A stretch of 64,000 nucleotides of DNA from Spirosoma sp. 48-14 (GTDB taxonomy: Bacteria > Bacteroidota > Bacteroidia > Cytophagales > Spirosomataceae). This document shows, piece after piece, positions 53,827-61,578 of the stretch; positions within the stretch are counted from its first letter, which is position 1; every line of letters starts with the position of its first letter. Made by a program: the position numbers and the translations under genes. The stretch lies in the NCBI RefSeq assembly GCF_001898575.1, contig NZ_MKUD01000003.1, forward strand, positions 1 to 64,000. The letters are read 5' to 3'. The notes under the pieces are model-generated. The model made no database searches. It saw only the letters and a program-made list of their open reading frames with translations, and had not been told where the DNA came from.

Positions 53827-54396
53827 ATGAAATTCCTACCCAAAGATCAGTATTGGCCCTACTTGCTCTTGGCCGCTAGGGTATTATTAGCTTATACCTT
53901 GTTCAACTACGGGTGGGCAAAACTGACCGGTAATCAGTTTGGAGTAGATCAGAAGACCATGAACTTACCCCTAAAAGAGATTGGTTTGTTTCGGCTCTCT
54001 TGGTATTTGGCAGACCATCAACCCTTCAAAGCTTTTATTGGTGTATCCCAAATCAGCGTGGCTTTACTATTGATTTTCAACCGGACACTTATCATTGGCG
54101 CTTTTGCTTCCATTCCCATTTGGCTTAACATCTTAATGTGGGATATGACCTTTATGGAAGGAATGACTACCGCTTTTACCTTTCGTTTATCTTTTTATCT
54201 ACTGCTAACGGGATTAATACTCTATCAGTCAAGAGATAAAGTACTACCTGCCTTGCAGAGCGTATCAGAAAAAAGGTCTACAATAACTTACCCTTATTGG
54301 GTGTACTTAACTCTACCCGTAGCGGCAATTTGTCTGGAAGTGCTAGGGGCTATTCCAAATGCTATTTTGTTTTATACTGGTCTTTGGGGAAAGTGA
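53827..54396 (+). CDS. DoxX-like membrane protein (probable cargo)
   Basis: 189 residues with about five hydrophobic segments; the first (YLLLAARVLLAYTLFNYGWAK) fits the DoxX family opening. FKAFIGVSQISVALLLIFNR and WLNILMWDMTFMEG follow. It looks more like host accessory genes than phage genes, and the stretch 53827-55094 is visibly more AT-rich than the structural block. With the next gene it forms a cargo-like insert between the origin-like region and the structural block. Function unknown. Confidence 0.7.
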   Translation: MKFLPKDQYWPYLLLAARVLLAYTLFNYGWAKLTGNQFGVDQKTMNLPLKEIGLFRLSWYLADHQPFKAFIGVSQISVALLLIFNRTLIIGAFASIPIWLNILMWDMTFMEGMTTAFTFRLSFYLLLTGLILYQSRDKVLPALQSVSEKRSTITYPYWVYLTLPVAAICLEVLGAIPNAILFYTGLWGK

Positions 54397-54506
54397 TTTT
54401 CGGGTAGTTAAAATGAGCAGCTGATTAACATAAACGCACTTATACAACAATAGCGGCAACCTTTCCTGATAACTTAGAGTCTCTACTACAAAACAGCTCA
54501 ACCATC

Positions 54507-55094
54507 ATGAAAATTAACATTCTTGTCCTTTTTGCTCTTCTTAACCTATTGAACTGGCGATGTTCACCCAACGAGCCGGTAGCACCAGTTAAGGTTGATT
54601 ATGATCAGGCTAGTCGTCAACTAATGCAAGAATTGGCTCCTCAAATTGTGGGTCAGTGGAATCTACGCCAAGTTCAGGTTAAATATAAAAATGAGCATGG
54701 TCAGCGTGAACTTAAGATAACCAAGGATACTACCTTCCAAAACTTAGCAACCTTAACAATTATACCTGCGAAGGTCCCTCGTAGCTCGCCTGTTGATACT
54801 CGACGTGGTGAATATGATGGAACGATAAGCTATGGTGGCAAAACCTATCCTATTTCCTTCGATATGTTAGCCAATGCAGAGTGGATTGTCTCAAAAAAAG
54901 GGCCTCAAACCTTCTTTCTATTTCAATATCATTTTCCGGATGGCTGGCACATTACGGAACCAGAGGAAAATTTCCTGCAAAATGTTGGTTTAGTTGGAGA
55001 CAATTTTTCTTTAGAAGTAGTCTCAGGACAACCAAAGATGATTTGGCGAGGCTTAAACCGAGGAGTTGAACGAATAGACTTAGTTCGACAATAG
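54507..55094 (+). CDS. Putative lipoprotein (probable cargo)
   Basis: 195 residues. The N-terminus (INILVLFALLNLLNWRC) is hydrophobic and ends in Cys19, a loose lipobox acceptable in Bacteroidetes. The remainder is a small beta-rich domain with WNLRQVQVKYK, YDGTISYGGKTYPISF and FFLFQYHF, resembling lipocalin-like domains found in host proteins. No family was recognised. It follows the DoxX-like gene by 110 bases on the same strand and probably belongs to the same insert. Confidence 0.65.
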   Translation: MKINILVLFALLNLLNWRCSPNEPVAPVKVDYDQASRQLMQELAPQIVGQWNLRQVQVKYKNEHGQRELKITKDTTFQNLATLTIIPAKVPRSSPVDTRRGEYDGTISYGGKTYPISFDMLANAEWIVSKKGPQTFFLFQYHFPDGWHITEPEENFLQNVGLVGDNFSLEVVSGQPKMIWRGLNRGVERIDLVRQ

Positions 55095-55190
55095 TATTCT
55101 AACAACAAGCAGTGATTATAAATCTTGACTAGCTTCTCATTTTATTCCCTTTACATAAGTGTAGTTATAAAACCCGTCTGGAAATTATAC

Positions 55191-55231
55191 AAAATACAAA
55201 CGGTGGCCAAATGAGCCACCGTTTGTATTTT
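55191..55231. terminator. 17-bp perfect hairpin, bidirectional
   Basis: 55191-55207 and 55215-55231 are perfect reverse complements with a 7-base loop, starting with A4 and ending with T4. It lies between the lipoprotein gene and the converging small DNA-binding gene. Confidence 0.82.
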
Positions 55232-55238
55232 AAGAATA

Positions 55239-55463
55239 TTATTGATTCAACACTTTCAGGCTTATCGGTTGGCCTATGTGTTCGATGATTCGCCGGGCGA
55301 CTCTGGGCGGAAATACCTGTTTGCCTTTCGCTTTCCATCCAATCTCCTGCTTTATCTCCTCAATCCACGACTCAAACACCTCGATAGAAACCCCGTCGTA
55401 CATCGTCAAAAAATCCTGTTTGCAAAATTTGGCTTGTGTCTTAACTCCAGTTTTCTCGCTCAT
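55239..55463 (-). CDS. Small DUF4248-like protein
   Basis: 74 residues. The pattern FLTMYDGVSIEVFESWIEEI, IGWKAKGKQVFPPRVARRII and EHIGQP resembles DUF4248-like proteins of Bacteroidetes phages and mobile elements, which appear to be small helix-turn-helix DNA-binding proteins. It is the second leftward gene of the element and is divergent from the structural operon, separated by nested inverted repeats, so it may regulate that operon. The family call is from pattern memory. Confidence 0.6.
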   Translation of the reverse strand: MSEKTGVKTQAKFCKQDFLTMYDGVSIEVFESWIEEIKQEIGWKAKGKQVFPPRVARRIIEHIGQPISLKVLNQ

Positions 55464-55469
55464 ACTCGT

Positions 55470-55510
55470 ACTAACTAGGGTTTTCGGGCGAATTGCCCGA
55501 CTAAGTTAGT
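55470..55510. promoter_or_regulatory. Nested inverted repeats before the structural operon
   Basis: ACTAACT (55470-55476) pairs with AGTTAGT (55504-55510), enclosing CGGGC (55485-55489) and GCCCG (55495-55499). It lies between the divergent starts at 55463 and 55574, a suitable operator site for the small DNA-binding protein. Confidence 0.45.
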
Positions 55511-55573
55511 TATACCTAAATCAATAGCAAAATCAATACTAATCTTGTGCCGTTCAAAACAGCAAGGTTAGTA

Positions 55574-56242
55574 ATGGCAGATATTAACACGGTTTATGCT
55601 GGCGTAGCGGAATACTTCGACCCAAAGGCCGATAGTGGGGTGCCAAACTTTAACGGGAATATTTTCAACCCAGTAGGCAATAATAAATGGCTCGAAGAAA
55701 TGCCGTTTTGGCCCGGACTGGATGCAATCAACAAAGCATCTAGCTCTACCATACAAGCCGTAAAAGTGGCTTATAGCGGCACAACACAAGCCGAACGAAC
55801 CCAGTGGTTAACCGACCGAATTACGGCTATTGACAACCGGGTTTCCTTCATCAAAGGGCGGGTTAACCAATTGCTGAATAACCTAAAGGATTCGGGCGAC
55901 CCTACTTATGATGCCCTGCTAAAAACGTTTACGGTGGCTGTTTCGGCAGTCCCGGTAGTGGGGCAAGTGGTCAATTACTTTGTCGGTCAACAGCAAACCG
56001 CGCAAGCCGTTCAACTGCTACAGGTTCAGACGCTAATTCGTGACTATACGGCAGACCTAAACCAAATCGGGCAAATACGGTCAGGACTCCTAAAAGAACT
56101 CCAAGCGGCTCCATCTACGACCGGAACCGGGCCGAAAAACGAAGCACCAAACCCCAACGCAGTCTATTACTGGCTGGCTGGTTTCGCGCTCCTGTTCCTG
56201 CTGTTCGTCTACCTCAAAAAACGTAACCGTCGTAAGCGATGA
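55574..56242 (+). CDS. Element structural-block protein with C-terminal membrane helix
   Basis: 222 residues from the ATG at 55574 (MADINTVYAGVAEYF). An upstream GTG at 55547 is less likely. Long helical middle part, including a hydrophobic segment AVSAVPVVGQVVNYFVG, then a spacer rich in Pro/Thr and a C-terminal helix YYWLAGFALLFLLFVYL with the basic tail KKRNRRKR. Such a tail-anchored layout places the body outside and the tail in the cytoplasm, or inside a virion membrane. No family recognised. It is the first gene of the structural block and overlaps the next by 4 bases. Confidence 0.72.
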   Translation: MADINTVYAGVAEYFDPKADSGVPNFNGNIFNPVGNNKWLEEMPFWPGLDAINKASSSTIQAVKVAYSGTTQAERTQWLTDRITAIDNRVSFIKGRVNQLLNNLKDSGDPTYDALLKTFTVAVSAVPVVGQVVNYFVGQQQTAQAVQLLQVQTLIRDYTADLNQIGQIRSGLLKELQAAPSTTGTGPKNEAPNPNAVYYWLAGFALLFLLFVYLKKRNRRKR

Positions 56243-56718
56243 ATAAGAAAGGTTTCATACTCATAGCGGCTATCGCTTTACTAGTCCTATGGATTCTTTA
56301 CAAGGTCAACACAGCCCAACGGCTCATTTTTGACTTGGGAGTACCCCAACAGATTTCCGTACAATCGGGGGCGTTGACGTTCATTTTGCCGGTTCGGATA
56401 ACCAACAACTCAAGCGGTTCTATCCGTATCAAATCGGCGGATTTCGATGTGCTGAGTTCGGGCAAAGTGATTGGCCGGGCGTTGGTCACTCAGGCAATCA
56501 CAACCGCACCAAAAGCCGTAACGGTAATGCCTGTTAGTGTTACCATCGGTCTGCTGGACACCATCAGCGCAGCTAGTTCAGTCTGGGCGTCGTTACAGGC
56601 CGGAAAAGTTAACCTGACCTTAGACGGGCTCGTGTATGCCGAACTATTCCAATTCCCGGTAAAACAGTCCTTTGACCTGCAAAGCGACTTGCTGAAAAAC
56701 TTCACCAAAATTTTCTAA
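56239..56718 (+). CDS. Membrane-anchored LEA14-like protein
   Basis: 159 residues. An N-terminal membrane helix (GFILIAAIALLVLWILY) is followed by a beta-rich domain with LTFILPVRITNNSSGSIRIK, KSADFDVLSSGKVIGRA and VNLTLDGLVYAELFQFPV, close in pattern to the LEA type 2 (LEA14) fold. Such domains are immunoglobulin-like and often bind partners in the periplasm. It is translationally coupled to the preceding gene (ATGA). A structural role in a membrane particle is possible but unproven. Confidence 0.68.
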   Translation: MNKKGFILIAAIALLVLWILYKVNTAQRLIFDLGVPQQISVQSGALTFILPVRITNNSSGSIRIKSADFDVLSSGKVIGRALVTQAITTAPKAVTVMPVSVTIGLLDTISAASSVWASLQAGKVNLTLDGLVYAELFQFPVKQSFDLQSDLLKNFTKIF

Positions 56719-56720
56719 CG

Positions 56721-57170
56721 ATGAATGAAGAAGTAGACCTTTCAGGCATTTCCGATGCAGACATACGGGCGTACCTGCTCGACATGGGTATTGACCCGGA
56801 CAAGGCGTTAAGTGATTCGGATAAAGCCACGATTACGCAAAGCAAAACGACCGCGCAACAGACGGGCAATTCTAAGCTCATCAACACGGTCAACACGATC
56901 TTAGGCTTTATCAATACCGAGATTGGTGTACTGTCGAAAAACGGCATTATCGGCAAACAACAGCTTTCCAGCACCTACCCTACGCTGGGCAATCTGGCCG
57001 GTAGCAGTTCGACCGATACCACCAACACTGACAACGCACCCGATACCAGCAACCGCGTTTTTAACATCGACTTTACCAGCCCAACCACGTTGATTATCGT
57101 TTTCGGGGTCGTTGTCCTGCTCTTTTACTTCCTCTTTTTTAAACCAAAATCTAAAAATGGCAAACGTTAG
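56721..57170 (+). CDS. Structural-block protein with C-terminal membrane helix
   Basis: 149 residues. A soluble acidic N-terminus (EEVDLSGISDADIRAYLLDM) resembles a small helical domain. A Ser/Thr/Asp linker (GSSSTDTTNTDNAPDTSN) leads to the C-terminal helix LIIVFGVVVLLFYFLFF and tail KPKSKNGKR. No family recognised. Its end overlaps the next gene by 14 bases. Confidence 0.7.
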   Translation: MNEEVDLSGISDADIRAYLLDMGIDPDKALSDSDKATITQSKTTAQQTGNSKLINTVNTILGFINTEIGVLSKNGIIGKQQLSSTYPTLGNLAGSSSTDTTNTDNAPDTSNRVFNIDFTSPTTLIIVFGVVVLLFYFLFFKPKSKNGKR

Positions 57171-57513
57171 AATTGCTCAGATTGGGCAGGTACGGGCCAA
57201 CCGACCTATCTACGAAATCGCATTGAATGGACGCAAATTCGCGGCTATCGTAAACTACGCCAATCAGGTAGAGTTTGCTGGCCCGGCAGTTATCCGAAGT
57301 CTTGGCATTTCGTCCATTTATGCCGATACGCTCGAACGCTCCCTAAACGCAGAAATCGTTTCAGCACTTGGCTTCACGGGTTCGCAGACCTTTTATGATA
57401 GCCGGTTCCCGTATCAGCAAATAGGCACCGGACTAGCCTATGTTACGGACTTCCTGCCGTATCTGGGTTGGAAATCACTTAACCCGGTCAACTTCGTCAA
57501 TCGGGTTATTTAA
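57157..57513 (+). CDS. Small protein paralogous to the following gene
   Basis: 118 residues from the ATG at 57157, inside the previous gene. It shares with the next protein the start MANVRIAQIGQ (next: MADVKISQMGQ), YE, GRK, and a C-terminal block with DSRFP and a final GW. No membrane helix is present, unlike its paralogue. The two were probably produced by duplication inside the element. The compact alpha/beta sequence would suit a repeating structural protein, but no capsid fold can be claimed. Confidence 0.7.
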   Translation: MANVRIAQIGQVRANRPIYEIALNGRKFAAIVNYANQVEFAGPAVIRSLGISSIYADTLERSLNAEIVSALGFTGSQTFYDSRFPYQQIGTGLAYVTDFLPYLGWKSLNPVNFVNRVI

Positions 57514-57556
57514 TCACTTTCTCTTTCCTCTTTTTTACCAGTAAACAACAACTACA

Positions 57557-58204
57557 ATGGCAGATGTAAAGATTTCCCAGATGGGGCAACAGACCGCTAG
57601 TTTACCCTTTTATGAAGCGGTTCTGACGACAACCGGACGAAAGTATGTGATCGGTTGCGATGGTGGCGGGGTTATGCTCGTTAAAACGCGGCAATGGCTC
57701 CTGAACATGGGCTATGCTCAGGCTTTGGCAAACCAGTTTGAAGACGGGGCCGATGCCGATATTAAAGCAGCTCTCAAACTGAGTGCCGGTAACACCACCA
57801 ATTTAGACAGCCGTTTCCCGGTTGCCAGTCTGGGCGATGGTTTCCAGATGGTTACAGGCTACGACCGTACAACGGGCTGGGCGTCGGGCTATCCTAAAGA
57901 TACCATTACGACAACTTGGGGGGCGTCGGGTTCGTCGGGTTCAGGTAGTGGCTCGTCGGGTTCGGGTAGTGGTTCGTCTGGCTCGGGTAGTGGTTCGTCT
58001 GGCTCGGGTTCATCGGGTTCGGGTGGCTCGACCGATACGGGCGGAACCGTGACCTACCAAGCCGCAACGATTGGCGAACAGATAACGACCTTCCTATCGA
58101 ACTACTGGTGGGTAGTGGTTATTCTGGCTCTGCTCCTGCTTTGGAATCCAATCATTGCCCCCGCGCTGGGCATGGGCAAAAAGCGTAAACGCTCTTATCG
58201 GTAA
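57557..58204 (+). CDS. Structural-block protein with Gly/Ser linker and C-terminal membrane helix
   Basis: 215 residues. Residues 1-115 are homologous to the preceding 118-residue protein. About 125-165 is an almost pure Gly/Ser linker encoded by a 21-bp tandem repeat. The C-terminal helix is WWVVVILALLLLW with tail GKKRKRSYR. The layout is a soluble head on a flexible stalk anchored in a membrane, so it could form the surface or spike of a membrane particle. The small paralogue would be the unanchored form. Confidence 0.72.
   Translation: MADVKISQMGQQTASLPFYEAVLTTTGRKYVIGCDGGGVMLVKTRQWLLNMGYAQALANQFEDGADADIKAALKLSAGNTTNLDSRFPVASLGDGFQMVTGYDRTTGWASGYPKDTITTTWGASGSSGSGSGSSGSGSGSSGSGSGSSGSGSSGSGGSTDTGGTVTYQAATIGEQITTFLSNYWWVVVILALLLLWNPIIAPALGMGKKRKRSYR
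57935..58030 (+). repeat. 21-bp tandem repeat coding a Gly/Ser linker
   Basis: Units of 21 bp encode SGSGSGS-like peptides: 57935-57955, 57956-57976 and 57977-57997 are near copies, then a partly matching stretch follows. Length could vary between strains by slippage without a frameshift. Confidence 0.75.
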
Positions 58205-58310
58205 GAACCAACAAGGGCAACGTCAATAAGGCCCACCAACGGAGCCGGGCAATATCAATAAGACCCGGCCATACATCAACCTCATTCACTTTTTAACCTC
58301 TCTTAAAGCA

Positions 58311-58442
58311 ATGGCAAAAGCACCGCGTAAGCCCAAAAAATCGGCTCCTCTTTCAAGCTGGGAAAACTACGACGCTAAAAAAGCGGAGTATGATAAAAAC
58401 AAAAAGAAAAAGGATGCTCTCGTAAAGAAGCACTCTAAGTAA
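58311..58442 (+). CDS. 43-residue lysine-rich protein
   Basis: MAKAPRKPKK opens the protein and YDKNKKKKDALVKKHSK closes it; nearly half of the residues are Lys or Arg, with one Trp and two Tyr. It has no hydrophobic segment. Such a tiny polycation could bind or condense DNA inside a particle, or bind RNA. Position in the middle of the structural block favours a virion role. The ATG at 58311 follows a purine-rich TCTTAAAGCA leader; coding is supported by composition and position only. Confidence 0.62.
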   Translation: MAKAPRKPKKSAPLSSWENYDAKKAEYDKNKKKKDALVKKHSK

Positions 58443-58490
58443 GTCATTAGCCCGGCTCTGTTATCGGGGCCGGGCTAAATCTCTAAGCCG

Positions 58491-59030
58491 ATGGACAATA
58501 CACAGGATGCAATCAGCTACTTACGCCATTACAAAACCCCATTTTGGCGGATAATGAACGGTTCGGCTAAGGTTGGCGAGTATGCCGCAAACGACAATTT
58601 AGAACAGTCGATTGCAGACTTTCAAACGGCCTTAACCTTCCTTCCGGCTGGCACATACAAGCTAAAGGCCGCAGACAAGCCCGATAAGTACAACGGGGCA
58701 TTTGAAACCACCTTCACTAAAGGCCAAAACAGCCCGGCTATGCAACAAAATTCGTTTCAGGCTCCATCTACCAATGCTTACGGTATTCCTGACCACGTAA
58801 AGCGGGAAATTGAAACACAAGCCCGTAAAGACTTTATGCTCGAACAGCTAACCAATGAGGTTCGGGAACTAAAGGAAACGGTTCGAAAAATCGAACAATA
58901 CCTTAAAGAAGATGCAGACGGAGACGGTACACCCGACATTTTCCAGACCGCAAAAAATGCAGCCGACACGGTGCAAAAGGTTGGCGAAATCAAGAAAGTA
59001 TTCACCGGCTCAAGTGTCTTTGGTGACTGA
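58491..59030 (+). CDS. Structural-block protein with coiled coil
   Basis: 179 residues. An N-terminal globular region (AISYLRHYKTPFWRIMNGSA, PAGTYKLKAADKPDKY) and a long helix at about 105-145 (REIETQARKDFMLEQLTNEV, RELKETVRKIEQYLKED) that is a clear coiled coil. A DADGDGTPD motif that could bind calcium follows. No membrane helix. No family recognised. It may trimerise or dimerise as a scaffold or fibre. Confidence 0.68.
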   Translation: MDNTQDAISYLRHYKTPFWRIMNGSAKVGEYAANDNLEQSIADFQTALTFLPAGTYKLKAADKPDKYNGAFETTFTKGQNSPAMQQNSFQAPSTNAYGIPDHVKREIETQARKDFMLEQLTNEVRELKETVRKIEQYLKEDADGDGTPDIFQTAKNAADTVQKVGEIKKVFTGSSVFGD

Positions 59031-59068
59031 TCTAGCCAAAGCCCTACAAGCCTTTTATAACCTCAAAA

Positions 59069-59401
59069 ATGGAACAGACCACGAAGCAAATCGAACTTAC
59101 CCAGGAATATGTATTGAGCCAATTAAAGCGGCTCTATAAAGCCTTAGAGAAATCCTTCAACAATCCAGATGCACCGGGCGAAGGTTCAGTAAAAGCCATC
59201 GAAGTAATTGAAAATCTGGCGGATATGATTGAAGAAGATCCGACTATGATTAAGGCCGTTCTGACCGAAAACAACCTACGCGCTCTGAAATCCTTGCAGG
59301 AGAAACAGGCAAAAGGGGGCGTTGGGGTTCTGGACTTCTTCAATGCTTTCCCCGACATCGGCAACGCTGTCAAGCAATCGTTTAACCCGTTCAAAAAGTA
59401 A
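59069..59401 (+). CDS. Small helical structural-block protein
   Basis: 110 residues, mainly helical and charged (EYVLSQLKRLYKALEKSF, VKAIEVIENLADMIEEDPTM, LRALKSLQEKQA). No membrane helix or signal. No family recognised. The stop and the next start share one base (TAATG), so expression of the following membrane protein is coupled to it. Confidence 0.65.
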   Translation: MEQTTKQIELTQEYVLSQLKRLYKALEKSFNNPDAPGEGSVKAIEVIENLADMIEEDPTMIKAVLTENNLRALKSLQEKQAKGGVGVLDFFNAFPDIGNAVKQSFNPFKK

Positions 59402-60120
59402 TGGAAACCAACTCGTTCAAATCGCAAATCGACGTTAACAAAGTGCTGTTCTGGGTGCTCCTGCTTTATCTGTTCTGGCAGATAAAACGCGGCTGGGATA
59501 AGAGCAAAACACAGGTGTACTCGGAGAATGCCGGGTCTGATCTGTCTACCCAACAGGCTATCCAATTCCGGCAAGCCATGAACCCAAGCGGTTCGGGTTG
59601 GCTCATGAGTTTCGACGGAACAGATACCGCGTCCATTCTGGCAACGGCGGGACAAATCAAAAGCTTTGCCGATGTGTCACAGGCATACCGGGCTTTGTAC
59701 GGTGACGATCTGACCAGCGATCTAACGAACGAGTTAAGCCGGGAAGATTTGGCCCAATTATGGGCAATCATCAACGGAACGAAGGCCACCACGACCACCG
59801 GGGGAACCAGCACCGGAACAACATCTGGCACGACCACTACCCAGCCTGCAACCACGGCAACTGGCAAAATGGTAACGGCTACCACTACGGCCAACATCCG
59901 AATTGATAAGGCTCCCTACGGTGTAGAAACCGACTTCTTAGGCCGAAACATTCAGGCTAAGAAAGGACAGGTACTTGGTAAATACGTCTCGGAAAAAGTC
60001 ATTCCCGATGTACCCAACAAAGGCAACCGAAACACCTTTGTTCGCTATGCCGAAACCTCATTAGGCGGTTTAGTTACCTCGTATCACTGGATAGTTAAAA
60101 CCGCCGTCTCGATTAAATAA
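59401..60120 (+). CDS. Membrane-anchored protein with Thr/Gly linker
   Basis: 239 residues. An N-terminal membrane helix (KVLFWVLLLYLFWQI, about 14-28) precedes a helical domain, a Thr/Gly-rich linker at about 128-155 (TTTTGGTSTGTTSGTTTT) and a C-terminal beta-rich domain (TANIRIDKAPYG, GRNIQAKKGQVLGKYV, YAETSLGGLVTSYHWI) that looks like a small SH3-like binding module. This would suit a cell-wall-binding spike, and the transglycosylase gene follows 7 bases later. Domain call is tentative. Confidence 0.65.
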   Translation: METNSFKSQIDVNKVLFWVLLLYLFWQIKRGWDKSKTQVYSENAGSDLSTQQAIQFRQAMNPSGSGWLMSFDGTDTASILATAGQIKSFADVSQAYRALYGDDLTSDLTNELSREDLAQLWAIINGTKATTTTGGTSTGTTSGTTTTQPATTATGKMVTATTTANIRIDKAPYGVETDFLGRNIQAKKGQVLGKYVSEKVIPDVPNKGNRNTFVRYAETSLGGLVTSYHWIVKTAVSIK

Positions 60121-60127
60121 CCCACTT

Positions 60128-60724
60128 ATGGCACTGGCATATGAAAGCAAAGTACCGGCTTCTTACCGGGCGGCATTTGTCGAAAAGGTTAAGGCGATCT
60201 GCTCAAGACTGGGAATTAATCCCGATTGGCTGATGATCGTGATGGACTTTGAGAGTGCAGGTAAGTTCACATCAACCGTAACCAATTCGGGTTCGGGGGC
60301 CGTTGGTCTAATCCAGTTTACCGAAAGCGGCATCAGTGGTTTAGGGGTAACGCTGGCGCAATTGAAGGCCATGACCGCCGTGCAACAATTGGACTATGTA
60401 GAGAAGTATTTAACGCCCTACAAGTCGAAGTTTGCGACCGTCTATGATGTATACCTAGCGGTGTTTGCCCCGGCCTATCTGGGCAAGCCAGACGCAACTA
60501 TCGTCTATACAAAATCGGCAACCACCGACATTGGCAAACGTCGGTATGAGCTAAATAAAGCCTTAGACACGAATGGAGACGGGAACATTACCATTTGGGA
60601 AATCAAACAGGTAATCAGAAACCGGGTTCCTCTTACGGTCGATTCGGGCGTAAGTCCTGAAAACAAAGTCCTGCCTATTCTGGCTCTAGTCGTTTTCTCT
60701 TTCCTCTTTTTTAACCGTTCATAA
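60128..60724 (+). CDS. Tail-anchored lytic transglycosylase-like protein
   Basis: 198 residues. Lysozyme-like fold: catalytic Glu42 in MDFESAG and the GLIQF motif (60-64). Then YVEKYLTPY and YLAVFAPAYLGKP, an EF-hand-like DTNGDGNITIWE near 148-159, and a C-terminal helix ILALVVFSFLFF with tail NRS. It should cut peptidoglycan glycan strands. The C-terminal anchor would hold it on a membrane, as in virion-associated lytic enzymes of membrane-containing phages. A paralogue with a signal peptide lies at 61579-62166. Confidence 0.8.
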   Translation: MALAYESKVPASYRAAFVEKVKAICSRLGINPDWLMIVMDFESAGKFTSTVTNSGSGAVGLIQFTESGISGLGVTLAQLKAMTAVQQLDYVEKYLTPYKSKFATVYDVYLAVFAPAYLGKPDATIVYTKSATTDIGKRRYELNKALDTNGDGNITIWEIKQVIRNRVPLTVDSGVSPENKVLPILALVVFSFLFFNRS

Positions 60725-60727
60725 CCA

Positions 60728-61018
60728 ATGGCAAAAACGTTCAAAGTGCTATCCGAAGCACAATCTGTAACCCCCAAAGTCGGAGACAAAACAACAATCA
60801 TCAACGCATCATCGGGCAATATTTTCATTACCGACGAAGCAACTGATACGGCGCTAAACTCATTGCCCTATCTTGAAAAAATGGCCGTTCTAAACAGTCT
60901 TTACAGCCTGACACCGGGGGCAAGTAAATCGTTGTCAACGGCAAACGGGGCGGTCAATGTTTCGTTTGCAATGGGGTTCGGGCAATCGGCTGTATTGCTC
61001 GTTGAAAATAATTCATAG
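60728..61018 (+). CDS. Small structural-block protein of unknown function
   Basis: 96 residues. Beta-rich with short hydrophobic strands (DKTTIINASSGNIFITDEAT, VNVSFAMGFGQSAVLLVENN). No membrane helix or signal. No family recognised. It starts 3 bases after the previous stop and could be a small structural protein. Confidence 0.62.
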   Translation: MAKTFKVLSEAQSVTPKVGDKTTIINASSGNIFITDEATDTALNSLPYLEKMAVLNSLYSLTPGASKSLSTANGAVNVSFAMGFGQSAVLLVENNS

Positions 61019-61044
61019 TCTCACCTAAAACACTCCTCAAAGCA

Positions 61045-61500
61045 ATGAATAAAGGATTTGTAAAACGCTCTCAGTTTCAAACTATTTCCCTAACTGATGC
61101 AAGTATCAAGACGATACTTGTAGAGGGTGACGAAGCCTATATTTGCGTTATGAACTCAAATGCTGGCAACCAATGTGCAGTCCGAAGGCAATCGGAACGA
61201 GACCAGCAAAAAGTTTTACAAGCTTCCGGTTTGATAAGTACACAGCCATCATTGTCGGAATGGCCTATAGTAGATTATCTGTATGGCCGGGTGTCGTTAG
61301 ATGTTCCAAATTTGGCCGGTTCCTTGCAGAACCTTCAAATCACTACGACCGCAGGCCAGACAATGAACACTGAACGTATTCGAAGCCAAAACGTAGGCAT
61401 TAAAGAATATATCGACCTGAAAGCAACGAATACCTCTTTCCCATTAAACATCTGCATCGAAACCGTTCATTATGTTCCGGTTGAGATGATAGGCGCGTAA
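61045..61500 (+). CDS. Beta-rich structural-block protein, capsid candidate
   Basis: 151 residues. The sequence is rich in predicted strands (QFQTISLTDASIKTILVEGD, EAYICVMNSNAG, YLYGRVSLDVPNLAGSLQNL, QITTTAG, FPLNICIETVHYVPVE), with no membrane helix. This would suit a single jelly-roll fold, and it sits last before a terminator, where a highly expressed product could be placed. Capsid identity is a guess; no homologue was recognised. Confidence 0.6.
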   Translation: MNKGFVKRSQFQTISLTDASIKTILVEGDEAYICVMNSNAGNQCAVRRQSERDQQKVLQASGLISTQPSLSEWPIVDYLYGRVSLDVPNLAGSLQNLQITTTAGQTMNTERIRSQNVGIKEYIDLKATNTSFPLNICIETVHYVPVEMIGA

Positions 61501-61528
61501 GTCGTTCAGTCCTCACGTAGTCCTTCAC

Positions 61529-61557
61529 AGGCCGGGGCCACCGTCCCGGCCTTTTTT
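61529..61557 (+). terminator. Intrinsic terminator in the structural block
   Basis: GCCGGG (61531-61536) pairs with CCCGGC (61545-61550) and is followed by a T6 run. It separates the genes up to 61500 from the lysis-type genes after 61579. Confidence 0.88.
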
Positions 61558-61578
61558 CTGTTCAACCTTCCTCTTTTT

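Noticed and set aside
57935..58030. CRISPR-like array
   Set aside because: The repeats are contiguous 21-bp in-frame coding units without spacers. No CRISPR array or cas gene was seen in the window.
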